Shown: positions 56,595-64,000 of the stretch, piece after piece | How the letters are laid out: each line of letters starts with the position of its first letter | How positions within the stretch are numbered: position 1 is the first letter of the stretch | Source: Chimaeribacter arupi | GTDB taxonomy: Bacteria; Pseudomonadota; Gammaproteobacteria; Enterobacterales; Enterobacteriaceae | DNA: 64,000 bases | Reading direction: 5' to 3' | Assembly (NCBI RefSeq): GCF_002858805.1 | Contig: NZ_PJZI01000023.1 | Location: 1 to 64,000, forward strand | Program-made: the position numbers and the translations under genes | The notes under the pieces: generated by a model | Told to the model about the DNA's origin: nothing | What the model saw: the letters and a program-made list of their open reading frames with translations, nothing else | Database searches by the model: none

Positions 56595-56657
56595 TGCCGT
56601 GGGCGGATCGCTCCGCCCGTTTATTCCTTGTCAGGCGACGGCCGTTAAAGGTTGATT

Positions 56658-58148
56658 ATGCAAAGCATCATAAAAATACACTCTCTGGATAATGTCGCAG
56701 TCGCCCTGCGCGATCTCGCCGCCGGTGAAACCGTCACGCTGCACGATCAGCGGCTGGTGCTGCCGCAGGCGGTGGCGCGCGGCCATAAGTTCGCCCTGCA
56801 ACCGATTGAGGCCGGGCAGCACATCATCAAATATGGCCTGCCGATCGGCCATGCGCTCACGGCAATTGCTGAAGGTGAGCACATCCATTCACAGAACGCC
56901 AAAACCAATTTAAGCGATCTGGATGAGTACCGTTACGTGCCGGACGCCGTGCCGCTGCCCACGCAACCGGCGGATCGCGAGGTGCAGATCTACCGCCGGG
57001 CCAACGGCCAGGTCGGCATCCGCAATGAGCTGTGGATAATCCCGACCGTGGGTTGCGTCAACGGCATCGCCCGCCAGATCCAGAGCCGTTTCCTGAAAGA
57101 GACAGAGGACGCGCCGGGCATCGACGGCGTGCACCTGTTCGGCCACACCCTTGGCTGTTCGCAGCTGGGGCAGGACCATGAGAACACCCGCACCATGCTG
57201 CAAAACATGGTGCGCCACCCGAATGCCGGCGCAGTGCTGGTGATCGGGCTGGGCTGTGAGAACAATCAGGTGGATGTGTTCCGCAGCACGCTGGGCGAGA
57301 TTGATGAATCGCGCGTGCGGTTTATGGTCTGCCAGCAGCAGGACGACGAAGTGGAAGCCGGGCTGGAGCAGTTGCGCGCGCTCTATCAGGTGATGCGTGA
57401 CGACCGCCGCGAGCCGGGCAGGCTCAGCGAGCTGAAATTCGGGCTGGAGTGCGGCGGCTCGGACGGCCTGTCCGGCATCACCGCCAACCCGTTGCTGGGG
57501 CGCTTCTCCGACTATGTGATCGCCAACGGCGGCACCTCGGTGCTGACTGAAGTGCCGGAGATGTTCGGGGCCGAACGCATCCTGATGAGCCGTTGCCGCG
57601 ACGAAGCGACCTTCGACAAAACCGTCAGCATGGTCAACGATTTCAAACGCTACTTTATCGCCCATAACCAGCCGATCTACGAAAACCCGTCGCCGGGCAA
57701 CAAAGCGGGCGGCATCACCACGCTGGAGGAGAAATCCTTAGGCTGCACCCAGAAAGCGGGGCAGAGCCAGGTGGTGGACGTGCTGAAATATGGCGAGCGG
57801 CTGCACACGCCGGGGCTGAACCTGCTAAGTGCGCCGGGCAATGATGCCGTCGCCACCAGCGCGCTGGCCGGGGCAGGCTGCCACATGGTGCTGTTCAGCA
57901 CCGGCCGCGGCACGCCGTACGGCGGGTTTGTCCCGACGGTGAAGCTGGCCACCAACAGCGAGCTGGCGGCCAAAAAACCGCACTGGATCGATTTCGACGC
58001 CGGGCAGTTGATCCACGGCAAGCCGATGGATCAGTTACTGGCGGAGTTTGTGGATCTGATCGTGGCGATCGCCGACGGCAAACTCACCTGCAACGAGCGT
58101 AACGACTTCCGTGAACTGGCGATCTTCAAGAGCGGGGTCACGCTGTAG
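56658..58148 (+). CDS. uxaA: Altronate dehydratase UxaA
   Basis: A 496-residue dehydratase with an N-terminal SAF domain (about 1-90) and a C-terminal catalytic domain (TVGCVNGIARQIQ, HTLGCSQLGQDHENT, GLECGGSDGLSGITANP). It turns altronate into 2-keto-3-deoxygluconate. The ATG at 56658 follows AAAGG. The intermediate enzyme UxaB is not in this window, so it must be elsewhere or be replaced. Confidence 0.97.
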   Translation: MQSIIKIHSLDNVAVALRDLAAGETVTLHDQRLVLPQAVARGHKFALQPIEAGQHIIKYGLPIGHALTAIAEGEHIHSQNAKTNLSDLDEYRYVPDAVPLPTQPADREVQIYRRANGQVGIRNELWIIPTVGCVNGIARQIQSRFLKETEDAPGIDGVHLFGHTLGCSQLGQDHENTRTMLQNMVRHPNAGAVLVIGLGCENNQVDVFRSTLGEIDESRVRFMVCQQQDDEVEAGLEQLRALYQVMRDDRREPGRLSELKFGLECGGSDGLSGITANPLLGRFSDYVIANGGTSVLTEVPEMFGAERILMSRCRDEATFDKTVSMVNDFKRYFIAHNQPIYENPSPGNKAGGITTLEEKSLGCTQKAGQSQVVDVLKYGERLHTPGLNLLSAPGNDAVATSALAGAGCHMVLFSTGRGTPYGGFVPTVKLATNSELAAKKPHWIDFDAGQLIHGKPMDQLLAEFVDLIVAIADGKLTCNERNDFRELAIFKSGVTL

Positions 58149-58297
58149 ATCGCACGATTGGGCCAACCGGGCAGCGGCCACGCGGTTGTCATGCTTACCC
58201 CCACTGGCTAAAATAGAAACAGCGTTTCATATCCGGCGCTCTCTCAGGGGGCGCCGTTTTCATTTGCGGCAGCAGCTTTTCGGGCGGGGCAGGGCGT

Positions 58298-58873
58298 ATG
58301 ACGTTTTACGGGTTCGCACAAGGCGTCGGGGTGCTGGCGTTTCTGGTCGGCATCACGATGTTTTTCAACCGAAATGACCGCCGCTTCAAGCAACAGCTCG
58401 CCACCTACAGCGCCATCATCGGCACCCACTATTTCCTGATGGGCGCGCACTCCGGCGCGTTCAGCGCCTGGCTCAGTGCCATCCGTACGCTGGCCGCGCT
58501 GCGCACCCGCAGCCTGTGGGTGATGTGGCTGTTCATCGCCCTGACGCTCGGGCTGGGGCTGGGCAATGCGCGCCACCTGATGGAAGTGCTGCCGATTTGC
58601 GGCACCGCCATCAGCACCTGGGCGCTGTTCCGCACCTCAGGGCTGACCACCCGCTGCGTGATGTGGTGCTCCACCTGCTGCTGGGTCGCGCACAATATCT
58701 GGCTCGGCTCGATTGGCGGCTCGCTGATTGAGGGCAGTTTCCTGCTGATGAACGGCCTGAATATTATCCGGTTCTACCGACTGCAACGGCGCGGCATCGA
58801 CCCATTCAAAGTCGAGAAAGCGTTAAAACAGGAAGAAGAGGGTGAAACGCTGCCTTCCGGCAAAGCGGGCTAG
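58298..58873 (+). CDS. ygjV: YgjV family inner membrane protein
   Basis: A 191-residue membrane protein with about five helices, closely matching YgjV (GVLAFLVGITMFFNRNDRRFKQQLATYSAIIGTHYFL; EGSFLLMNGLNIIRFYRLQRRGIDPFKVEK). The function is unknown. In E. coli ygjV is also beside uxaCA and exu genes, so the synteny is conserved. Confidence 0.93.
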   Translation: MTFYGFAQGVGVLAFLVGITMFFNRNDRRFKQQLATYSAIIGTHYFLMGAHSGAFSAWLSAIRTLAALRTRSLWVMWLFIALTLGLGLGNARHLMEVLPICGTAISTWALFRTSGLTTRCVMWCSTCCWVAHNIWLGSIGGSLIEGSFLLMNGLNIIRFYRLQRRGIDPFKVEKALKQEEEGETLPSGKAG

Positions 58874-58904
58874 GCGTCACGGCGGGAAACGGGGGAAGGG
58901 AAGA

Positions 58905-58929
58905 AACCGGTATGCGGCGCATACCGGTT
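58905..58929. terminator. Bidirectional terminator-like palindrome between ygjV and ridA
   Basis: A near-perfect 25-bp palindrome with 12-base arms AACCGGTATGCG and CGCATACCGGTT lies between the converging ygjV and ridA genes. It has short A and T flanks only, so termination strength is uncertain. Confidence 0.6.
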
Positions 58930-58937
58930 AACGGCCA

Positions 58938-59324
58938 TCAGCGGCGGACAGCGATCGCTTCGATCTCGATCTTCACATCTTTCGGCAAGCGGGCCACTTC
59001 CACACAGGAGCGCGCCGGGAACGGGGCGTCATGCTCGTTGAAGAAGGCTTCATAGGTGGCGTTGACGGTGGCGAAGTCGTTCAGGTCTTTCACGAACACC
59101 GTGGTTTTGACGATATCCGCGACGTTCAGGCCCGCCTGTTCAACGATCGCTTTGACGTTCTCCAGCGACTGGCGCGCCTGGGCGGCGATGTCGTCCGCCA
59201 CGGCACCGGTTTTCGGGCAGACCGGGATCTGGCCGGAGGTAATAATCATACTGCCGAGGTCTACACCCTGGACATAAGGGCCGATGGCGGCCGGGGCGAG
59301 TTCAGTGCTGATAGTGCGGGACAT
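58938..59324 (-). CDS. ridA: 2-iminobutanoate/2-iminopropanoate deaminase RidA
   Basis: A 128-residue RidA trimer subunit (AIGPYVQGVDLGSMIITSGQIPV; ARSCVEVARLPKDVKIEIEAIA). The arginine in ARSCVEVA is the catalytic residue (Arg105 in relatives). It removes reactive enamines formed by PLP enzymes. It lies downstream of pyrBI in the same direction, the conserved order. Confidence 0.97.
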   Translation of the reverse strand: MSRTISTELAPAAIGPYVQGVDLGSMIITSGQIPVCPKTGAVADDIAAQARQSLENVKAIVEQAGLNVADIVKTTVFVKDLNDFATVNATYEAFFNEHDAPFPARSCVEVARLPKDVKIEIEAIAVRR

Positions 59325-59406
59325 GACTTCTCCTGGTTATGGGTTAAGCATCCAACGCATTATAAGGAGCGGGCGGCGCAATGCACAAGGCACGCCGCCG
59401 CGCCGG

Positions 59407-59871
59407 TCAGTCGTTATTCAGCACCACCTGGCGGCTGAACGCTTTCTCGCAATAGTTGCAGGTCAGGCGCACATCATCGCCACGGGACGTGACGCTGAAG
59501 CGGGAGGCCACCGGCTCGCTGCGGCTGATGCAGTTGCCGTTCGGGCAGCGCAGCACGCCGTGGATCTGCTCCGGCAGCGTCGGCATGATTTTGCCGACCA
59601 CGTCATACTCATCAATGCGGTTGACGGTGGCGTCCGGCGCGTAGAGCGCCAACTGGTTCACCTGCTGCTCGGTCAGGAAGGTGTTCTCAATTTTGATGAT
59701 GTCTTTGCGGCCCAGCGCGTTGGACGGCAGGTTCAGGCCGATGGTGATGCGCTGTTCGGTTTCCGTCAGCTTGAACAGCGTCAGCAGTTTGAACCCGATG
59801 CGCGCCGGGATGTGGTCAATCACCGTGCCGCATTTGATGGCTTCCACCTGCAATTTGTTTTCATGACTCAT
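59407..59871 (-). CDS. pyrI: Aspartate carbamoyltransferase regulatory subunit PyrI
   Basis: A 154-residue regulatory chain. The N-terminal allosteric domain binds ATP, CTP and UTP. Four zinc-binding cysteines are in [10 protein letters not shown] and [10 protein letters not shown]. It lies 13 bases after pyrB. Confidence 0.98.
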   Translation of the reverse strand: MSHENKLQVEAIKCGTVIDHIPARIGFKLLTLFKLTETEQRITIGLNLPSNALGRKDIIKIENTFLTEQQVNQLALYAPDATVNRIDEYDVVGKIMPTLPEQIHGVLRCPNGNCISRSEPVASRFSVTSRGDDVRLTCNYCEKAFSRQVVLNND

Positions 59872-59884
59872 GGTTGCGCCTCCT

Positions 59885-60832
59885 TCAGGCCGTCAGATCA
59901 GCGGGTAATTCAGGGGTCAGGACCAGCGCCAGCAGCGCCTGGCGGGCGAAGATGCCGTTACCGGCCTGCTGGAAATACCAGGCGTACGGCGTTTTATCAA
60001 CGTCCGGCGTGATCTCGTCAATCCGCGGCAGCGGGTGCAGCACTTTGAGGTTATCGCGCGCGTTAGCCAGATCGGCGGCGCGTAACACGAACTGCGCCTT
60101 GACGTTGGCATATTCGGACGGGTCGAGCCGCTCTTTCTGCACCCGCGTCATGTAGAGGATGTCCAGCGCCGGCACCACCTCTTCAATATTGTCATGCAGG
60201 CTGTATTCAATGCCGCGCTCTTCCAGCATCGCGAGGATGTACTCCGGCATCGCCAGTGCATCCGGGGCGATGAAGTAGAAGCGGTTGCCTTCAAATTTCG
60301 CCAGCGCCTGGGTCAGTGAGTGCACCGTGCGGCCATATTTCAGGTCACCGACCATCGCGATATGCAGGTTATTCAGCCGCCCCTGGGTTTCGCGCAGGGT
60401 GAACAAGTCCAGCAGGGTCTGGGTCGGGTGCTGGTTTGCGCCGTCCCCGGCATTCAGCACCGGCACGCCGCCGGAGAACTCCGCCGCCAGCCGCGCCGCG
60501 CCCTCCTGCGGGTGGCGCATCACAATCGCGTCCACGTAGGTGCTGATCACTGAAATGGTGTCGGCCAGCGTTTCGCCCTTTTTCCCAAGCGACGTGTTGC
60601 TGCTGTCAGAGAAGCCGACCACCGACGCGCCCAGCCGGTGCATGGAGGTTTCGAACGAGAGGCGGGTGCGGGTGGACGCCTCAAAAAAACAACTGGCGAT
60701 CACGCTGTGCTTCAGCAGCTCCGGCTGGGGGCGCGCTTTCAGCGCGGCGGCGGTGTCCAGCACCAGCTCCAGCTCTGCACGGCTGAGATCGTTAATTGAG
60801 ATGATGTGTTTTTGATACAACGGGTTGGCCAT
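59885..60832 (-). CDS. pyrB: Aspartate carbamoyltransferase catalytic subunit PyrB
   Basis: A 315-residue catalytic chain with the carbamoyl phosphate motif [13 protein letters not shown] (about 51-63), [12 protein letters not shown] and the C-terminal HPLPRIDEI. It makes carbamoyl aspartate in pyrimidine synthesis. It is about four residues longer than E. coli PyrB at the C-terminus. It is preceded by a leader peptide and attenuator. Confidence 0.98.
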   Translation of the reverse strand: MANPLYQKHIISINDLSRAELELVLDTAAALKARPQPELLKHSVIASCFFEASTRTRLSFETSMHRLGASVVGFSDSSNTSLGKKGETLADTISVISTYVDAIVMRHPQEGAARLAAEFSGGVPVLNAGDGANQHPTQTLLDLFTLRETQGRLNNLHIAMVGDLKYGRTVHSLTQALAKFEGNRFYFIAPDALAMPEYILAMLEERGIEYSLHDNIEEVVPALDILYMTRVQKERLDPSEYANVKAQFVLRAADLANARDNLKVLHPLPRIDEITPDVDKTPYAWYFQQAGNGIFARQALLALVLTPELPADLTA

Positions 60833-60930
60833 AGTTGCTCTCCTGTTCGTCCCCCTGCGCGGGGAATGCCGGTGTGTTCGGGCATCGGGTCTTTTGGGCG
60901 TGTGATATACGCGGGTGCCGGAACGCAGAC

Positions 60931-60960
60931 AAAAAAAAGCCCCTCAATGAGGGGCTTTCT
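60931..60960 (-). terminator. pyrBI attenuator
   Basis: On the minus strand AAAGCCCCTC and GAGGGGCTTT arms are followed by eight Ts, about 100 bases before pyrB. The leader peptide stop codon lies at the loop, so a ribosome close behind polymerase would block the hairpin when UTP is low. Confidence 0.9.
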
Positions 60961-61054
60961 GCGATCGGGCAACGGGAGGAAAAACGGCGTCGCGCCCCTG
61001 TGGGGACAGGGTGGTGCAGCGGTATTCAGCAACCAGAACAGCAACGTTTTTCAT
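60944..61054 (-). CDS. pyrL: pyrBI operon leader peptide
   Basis: A 36-residue peptide beginning MKNVAVLVAEYRCTTL and ending VARSQKAPH, with GGGAG 6 bases before its ATG. Its stop TGA falls in the attenuator loop. A pyrimidine-rich pause stretch (CCGTTTTTCCTCCCGTTG) lies before the hairpin. The peptide does not resemble E. coli PyrL in this frame. The +1 frame does recall the E. coli peptide ([14 protein letters not shown]) but lacks a good start and runs into pyrB, so I prefer this frame. Confidence 0.7.
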   Translation of the reverse strand: MKNVAVLVAEYRCTTLSPQGRDAVFPPVARSQKAPH

Positions 61055-61079
61055 GGATTCTCCCGGCAAATTGTCGCGC

Positions 61080-61107
61080 ATTATACGCACGCCGTTTTAC
61101 TCTGCAA
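61080..61107 (-). promoter_or_regulatory. pyrBI promoter
   Basis: On the minus strand TTGCAG, a 16-base spacer and a perfect TATAAT lie just upstream of the pyrL start, giving a leader transcript that covers pyrL and the attenuator. Confidence 0.75.
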
Positions 61108-61233
61108 GCGCAAACTACCGTCCTTGCAGTCATAACAAGCGTAACAGCGCAATCGATTGTCTGCCTGCTTTACGCAATATCATGCGTCAGCCGGAAACGT
61201 TACCCCGATCGCGGTAGCGTCACACACCCGGCG

Positions 61234-61239
61234 TATAAT
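61234..61239 (+). promoter_or_regulatory. -10 element of tabA
   Basis: A perfect TATAAT lies 33 bases before the tabA start. The -35 is weak, suggesting an activator or low basal expression. It completes the 439-bp divergent region 60833-61271. Confidence 0.45.
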
Positions 61240-61259
61240 GAAACGCTATTTCACTTTAA

Positions 61260-61736
<477 letters not shown>

Positions 61737-61745
61737 GCGCAGGCG

Positions 61746-63008
61746 TTATTTCACCACCGGCAGATCGGCAAAGCGGGTGGTGTAGGCGGGTGAGAGCATC
61801 GCCCGCCGCATCTGCCAGCTTTTCTGCACACCCTGGCCGGCGAACCACAGCGAGCCTTTGCCGGTGCGGTTCAGGTGGTCAACTACCTGCATCAGTGCTT
61901 CGCTGTTGGCGCGTGGGGCCAGCTCATCAAACAGGCCGAACTGCGCCACGCCCTCGTTATAAAAATCCCCCAGCATCACGCCCGCTTTCATATAGCGATA
62001 GCCTTCCAGCCAGATACGTTCAAACGCCTGCATCGCCAGCGCGATGATGTCGCGCGTGTCCTGGGTCGGCGTCTGGCATTGGGCGGTGGCGTGCGGGGTG
62101 TAGTGATCGCCCTGGGCGTCATGCGGGCTGGTGCGGATAAACACCGTGACCTGGCGGCAATAGCGGCGCTCGCCGCGCAGCTTCTCCGCCGCCCGCTCCG
62201 CAAAGGCGCACACCGCCTGGCGCACCTCCTCTTTGGCCGTAAGCCGGTGGCCGAAAGAGCGGCTGCACACAATCTGCTGCTTCGCCGCAGGCTCCAGCTC
62301 CAGCGCCAGGCAGGACTCGCCGCGCAGTTCGCGCACCGTGCGCTCCAGCACCACGCCGAACTGTTTGCGGATAAGCCCGGTATGGGCCTGTGCCAGATCG
62401 AGCGCGGTATGGATGCCCATCAGCATCAGCCGCTTGCTGAGGCGGCCGCCAATGCCCCACACGTCGGACACCGGCACCAGCGCCATCAGTTTACGCTGGC
62501 GCAGCGGGTCACTGAGGTCGACCACGCCGCCGGTTTTGCGCCACCGCTTGGCCGCATGGTTCGCCAGCTTGGCCAGGGTTTTGGTCTGGGCAATGCCCAC
62601 GCCGACCGTCACGTGTGCCTCTTTCTGCACCCGCGCCTGTACCCGGCGGCCATACTCCTCCAGCGGCATCAGCCGCGCCATGCCCTGCAACAGGAGCCAG
62701 CTCTCATCGATGGAGTAGATCTCGGTAGCCGGGGCCATCTCTTCCAGAATGGTCATCACCCGGTGGGAGATATCGGCGTACAGCGTGTAGTTGGAACTGA
62801 AGACATGCACGCCGTGCGCCCGGCAATACTCCCCCAGTTTGAAGTAGGGATCGCCGGTTTTCAGCCCCAGCCGCCGCGCCTGCGCATTACAGGCGATCAC
62901 GCAGCCGTCATTGTTGCTCAGCACCGCCACCGGCTGCCCCCACAAATCGGGCCGGAACACGGTCTCGCACGAGGCATAAAAGCTATTCACATCAACCAGG
63001 GCGAACAT
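61746..63008 (-). CDS. umuC: Error-prone DNA polymerase V subunit UmuC
   Basis: A 420-residue Y-family polymerase. Catalytic motifs are FALVDVNSFYASCE (residues 2-15) and EIYSIDESWLLL (about 100), and GVAQFGLFDE near 360 is the beta-clamp motif. It starts at the ATG at 63008, as in E. coli. Pol V normally needs UmuD' cut from UmuD, but no complete umuD is next to it; a 24-codon remnant takes that place. A LexA box lies 77 bases upstream, so SOS control is kept. Confidence 0.95.
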   Translation of the reverse strand: MFALVDVNSFYASCETVFRPDLWGQPVAVLSNNDGCVIACNAQARRLGLKTGDPYFKLGEYCRAHGVHVFSSNYTLYADISHRVMTILEEMAPATEIYSIDESWLLLQGMARLMPLEEYGRRVQARVQKEAHVTVGVGIAQTKTLAKLANHAAKRWRKTGGVVDLSDPLRQRKLMALVPVSDVWGIGGRLSKRLMLMGIHTALDLAQAHTGLIRKQFGVVLERTVRELRGESCLALELEPAAKQQIVCSRSFGHRLTAKEEVRQAVCAFAERAAEKLRGERRYCRQVTVFIRTSPHDAQGDHYTPHATAQCQTPTQDTRDIIALAMQAFERIWLEGYRYMKAGVMLGDFYNEGVAQFGLFDELAPRANSEALMQVVDHLNRTGKGSLWFAGQGVQKSWQMRRAMLSPAYTTRFADLPVVK

Positions 63009-63066
63009 AGTGGCGGCTGGCGGCAGGGGAGATGATGTGCATCCCACGAGGGCGGAAAAGCAGCAT
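62992..63066 (-). pseudogene. Probable umuD remnant
   Basis: A 24-codon frame with AGGAG 8 bases before its ATG starts MLLFRPRG, resembling the E. coli UmuD start MLFIKPAD, and ends inside umuC after GMHIISPAASRHYVRPG. It sits where umuD begins, between the LexA box and umuC. I infer a large internal deletion of umuD that kept the translation start. Whether the short peptide has any role, other than coupling to umuC, is unknown. Confidence 0.5.
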
Positions 63067-63084
63067 AAGCGTGGCTCCTGAGTG

Positions 63085-63127
63085 TACTGTATATAAAAAC
63101 AGTACCTTTGAAGCCCATTTTTATCAA
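63085..63127 (-). promoter_or_regulatory. LexA box and umuC promoter
   Basis: TACTGTATATAAAAACAGTA at 63085-63104 (+ strand reading) matches the LexA consensus at 18 of 20 positions and, from memory, equals the E. coli umuDC operator core. On the minus strand TTGATA (63122-63127), a 17-base spacer and TACTGT (63099-63104) form the promoter, whose -10 lies inside the box. Confidence 0.9.
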
Positions 63128-63140
63128 GATGCCACGTCAC

Positions 63141-63617
63141 TTATTCAATTAAGGGGATGAGTGCCCTCAGCAAGCCGGTTATCGTGCGGTGGCGTTCATT
63201 TATGCGTTCTACGCCGATAAAATCGCGGATTTCATAAACAGCGCTCTCCCGGTTAAAAAACAGGATATCCATGTCCGTTTCACCAACGACCACACCCTTT
63301 TTTAACGCATCAGGAAACAGGTCAGGCACGGCGTGTAAGTTGGCTGATTGTTTACGTAAATCCCGCTCATCCTCTTTATCAGCGAAATAACCAAATAACC
63401 GCACGCCGTTAAGATCAAAGCCATTCATTTGCTGCAAGAACGGCAGATAACTCCCAGCAAAATGATCGCCGCCCAGGGTGACTAATACCCGGTGACAGGC
63501 GCTGACCTGATCTTCACGAATCCCCGCCTGGTCTTCATACCCGGCATCCGCATAGGAGTGCGCTATGTCATGCAGCGCAGCAATAAGCGTCACGAGTTCC
63601 TGTCTTTCACTGTTCAT
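63141..63617 (-). CDS. SMI1/KNR4 (YrhA-like) family protein, possible immunity protein
   Basis: A 158-residue acidic protein without signal or membrane segments. The pattern YLPFLQQMNGFDLNGVRLFGYF, then GVVVGETDMDILFFNRESAVYEIRDF, fits the SMI1/KNR4 (SUKH) and YrhA-like families, many members of which protect against polymorphic toxins. I choose the ATG at 63617, with AGAGG upstream; the in-frame stretch to 63755 is not protein-like. No toxin is visible in the window. Confidence 0.65.
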   Translation of the reverse strand: MNSERQELVTLIAALHDIAHSYADAGYEDQAGIREDQVSACHRVLVTLGGDHFAGSYLPFLQQMNGFDLNGVRLFGYFADKEDERDLRKQSANLHAVPDLFPDALKKGVVVGETDMDILFFNRESAVYEIRDFIGVERINERHRTITGLLRALIPLIE

Positions 63618-63751
63618 GGTTGCCTCTGCGGATAAATTTTCCCTGTGGGGATGGGCCAATAAACGGATTTTGACTGCCCATACTCTACTGCCAATAAACC
63701 CCCGACAGCGTTGCTGCTCAGCATTTCCCTGGTGGAATAGAGCCGGTGAGG

Positions 63752-63904
63752 TCATTCAAAGGCACCGCAAGATGAGTAGTGGTGGGGATTAAGATCATAA
63801 TGCGTTTCTGCCTGCGCCAGTGCGTCCCAGGGCGAGAGAATCAGCGGGAAATCTTCTGGAGAAAGCGTACGTTCGATGTCACGGCGTTGATAGAGAGTAA
63901 ACAT
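63752..63904 (-). CDS. Small hypothetical protein
   Basis: A 50-codon frame starting MFTLYQRRDIERTLSPEDFP and ending SSCGAFE, with AAGGAT about 15 bases upstream. Composition looks protein-like (balanced, charged, SPWDALAQAETHYDL). I do not recognise it. It is in the same direction as, and 134 bases before, the YrhA-like gene, so the two may share a transcript. It could also be the remains of a longer gene beyond the window. Confidence 0.4.
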   Translation of the reverse strand: MFTLYQRRDIERTLSPEDFPLILSPWDALAQAETHYDLNPHHYSSCGAFE

Positions 63905-64000
63905 AGACGCCTGCTTATCCTTGCAGTATGTAAGGGTAAGAAGGGATATTACGCCGCTTCAGAAAAAAAGCATCAGGCGTGAGCATGATCAGGCACACAC

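Noticed and set aside
60739-61044. The alternative PyrL-like frame of 101 codons.
   Set aside because: It begins with TTG, has no ribosome site and runs into pyrB. The ATG frame at 61054 with GGGAG is better supported, though the residue similarity to E. coli PyrL is noted.

Overview
This is a chromosomal window from a high-GC member of the Enterobacterales. Most of it follows the E. coli 3.2-3.4 Mb core gene order: rpoN/lpt/kds, mla-murA, degQS, rplM-rpsI, ssp, gltBD, arcB, dolP-diaA-lpoA-rsmI-rnpB, yqj, exu/uxa and pyrBI. Proteins align almost end to end with E. coli relatives, but several details (GltB starting with a short MLYDASQ propeptide, a different pyrL peptide, uxaC/uxaA without uxaB) suggest a lineage outside Escherichia/Klebsiella. 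I cannot name the genus. There is no sign of a prophage, IS element, CRISPR array or tRNA.

Region 1 (1-8112, + strand) is the main accessory block. The end of a glycine-rich SFCGS-type protein is followed by DUF4312, DUF4311 and DUF4310 proteins, a metal-dependent amidohydrolase, a DgaE-like PLP ammonia-lyase and a DgaF-like 2-keto-3-deoxy-6-phosphogluconate aldolase. A secreted beta-propeller lactonase and a PRD-type regulator with HTH, IIB-like and IIA-like domains complete it. Stop and start codons overlap through most of the block, so it is one operon. It looks like an uncharacterised uptake and catabolic route for an amino-sugar-acid-like compound that ends at pyruvate plus glyceraldehyde-3-phosphate. 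The permease and the substrate are not established.

Region 2 (8116-16070, - strand) holds the nitrogen PTS and sigma-54 genes (npr, rapZ, ptsN, hpf, rpoN) followed by the lipopolysaccharide genes lptBAC, kdsC, kdsD and yrbG. Divergently, 16357-21183 holds mlaFEDCB, ibaG and murA. Region 3 (21270-28330) has degS, degQ, zapG, zapE, rplM-rpsI and sspAB. Region 4 (28466-40153) has gltBD, a 693-bp AT-rich divergent control region, yhcC, arcB, a strongly divergent AT-rich gene in the elbB position, and mtgA. An 18-bp tandem repeat lies just downstream.

Region 5 (40513-47492) has dolP, diaA, yraN, lpoA, rsmI, the RNase P RNA gene rnpB, and the divergent yhaK/yhaJ pair. Region 6 (47538-54699, - strand) has yqjG, yqjF, the yqjCDEK group, mzrA-yqjA with a CpxR-like promoter, exuR and exuT. 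Divergent uxaC-uxaA are preceded by ExuR-like and CRP-like sites. Region 7 (58298-64000) has ygjV, ridA, pyrBI with its attenuator and a leader peptide, and tabA. It ends with umuC under a near-perfect LexA box, where umuD is reduced to a short remnant, plus an SMI1/KNR4 (YrhA)-like gene and a small unknown ORF at the edge.

The most interesting items are the SFCGS/DUF4310-4312 operon, the divergent elbB-position gene lacking the family's nucleophile, the umuC locus without umuD, and the in-frame 18-bp tandem repeat after mtgA.
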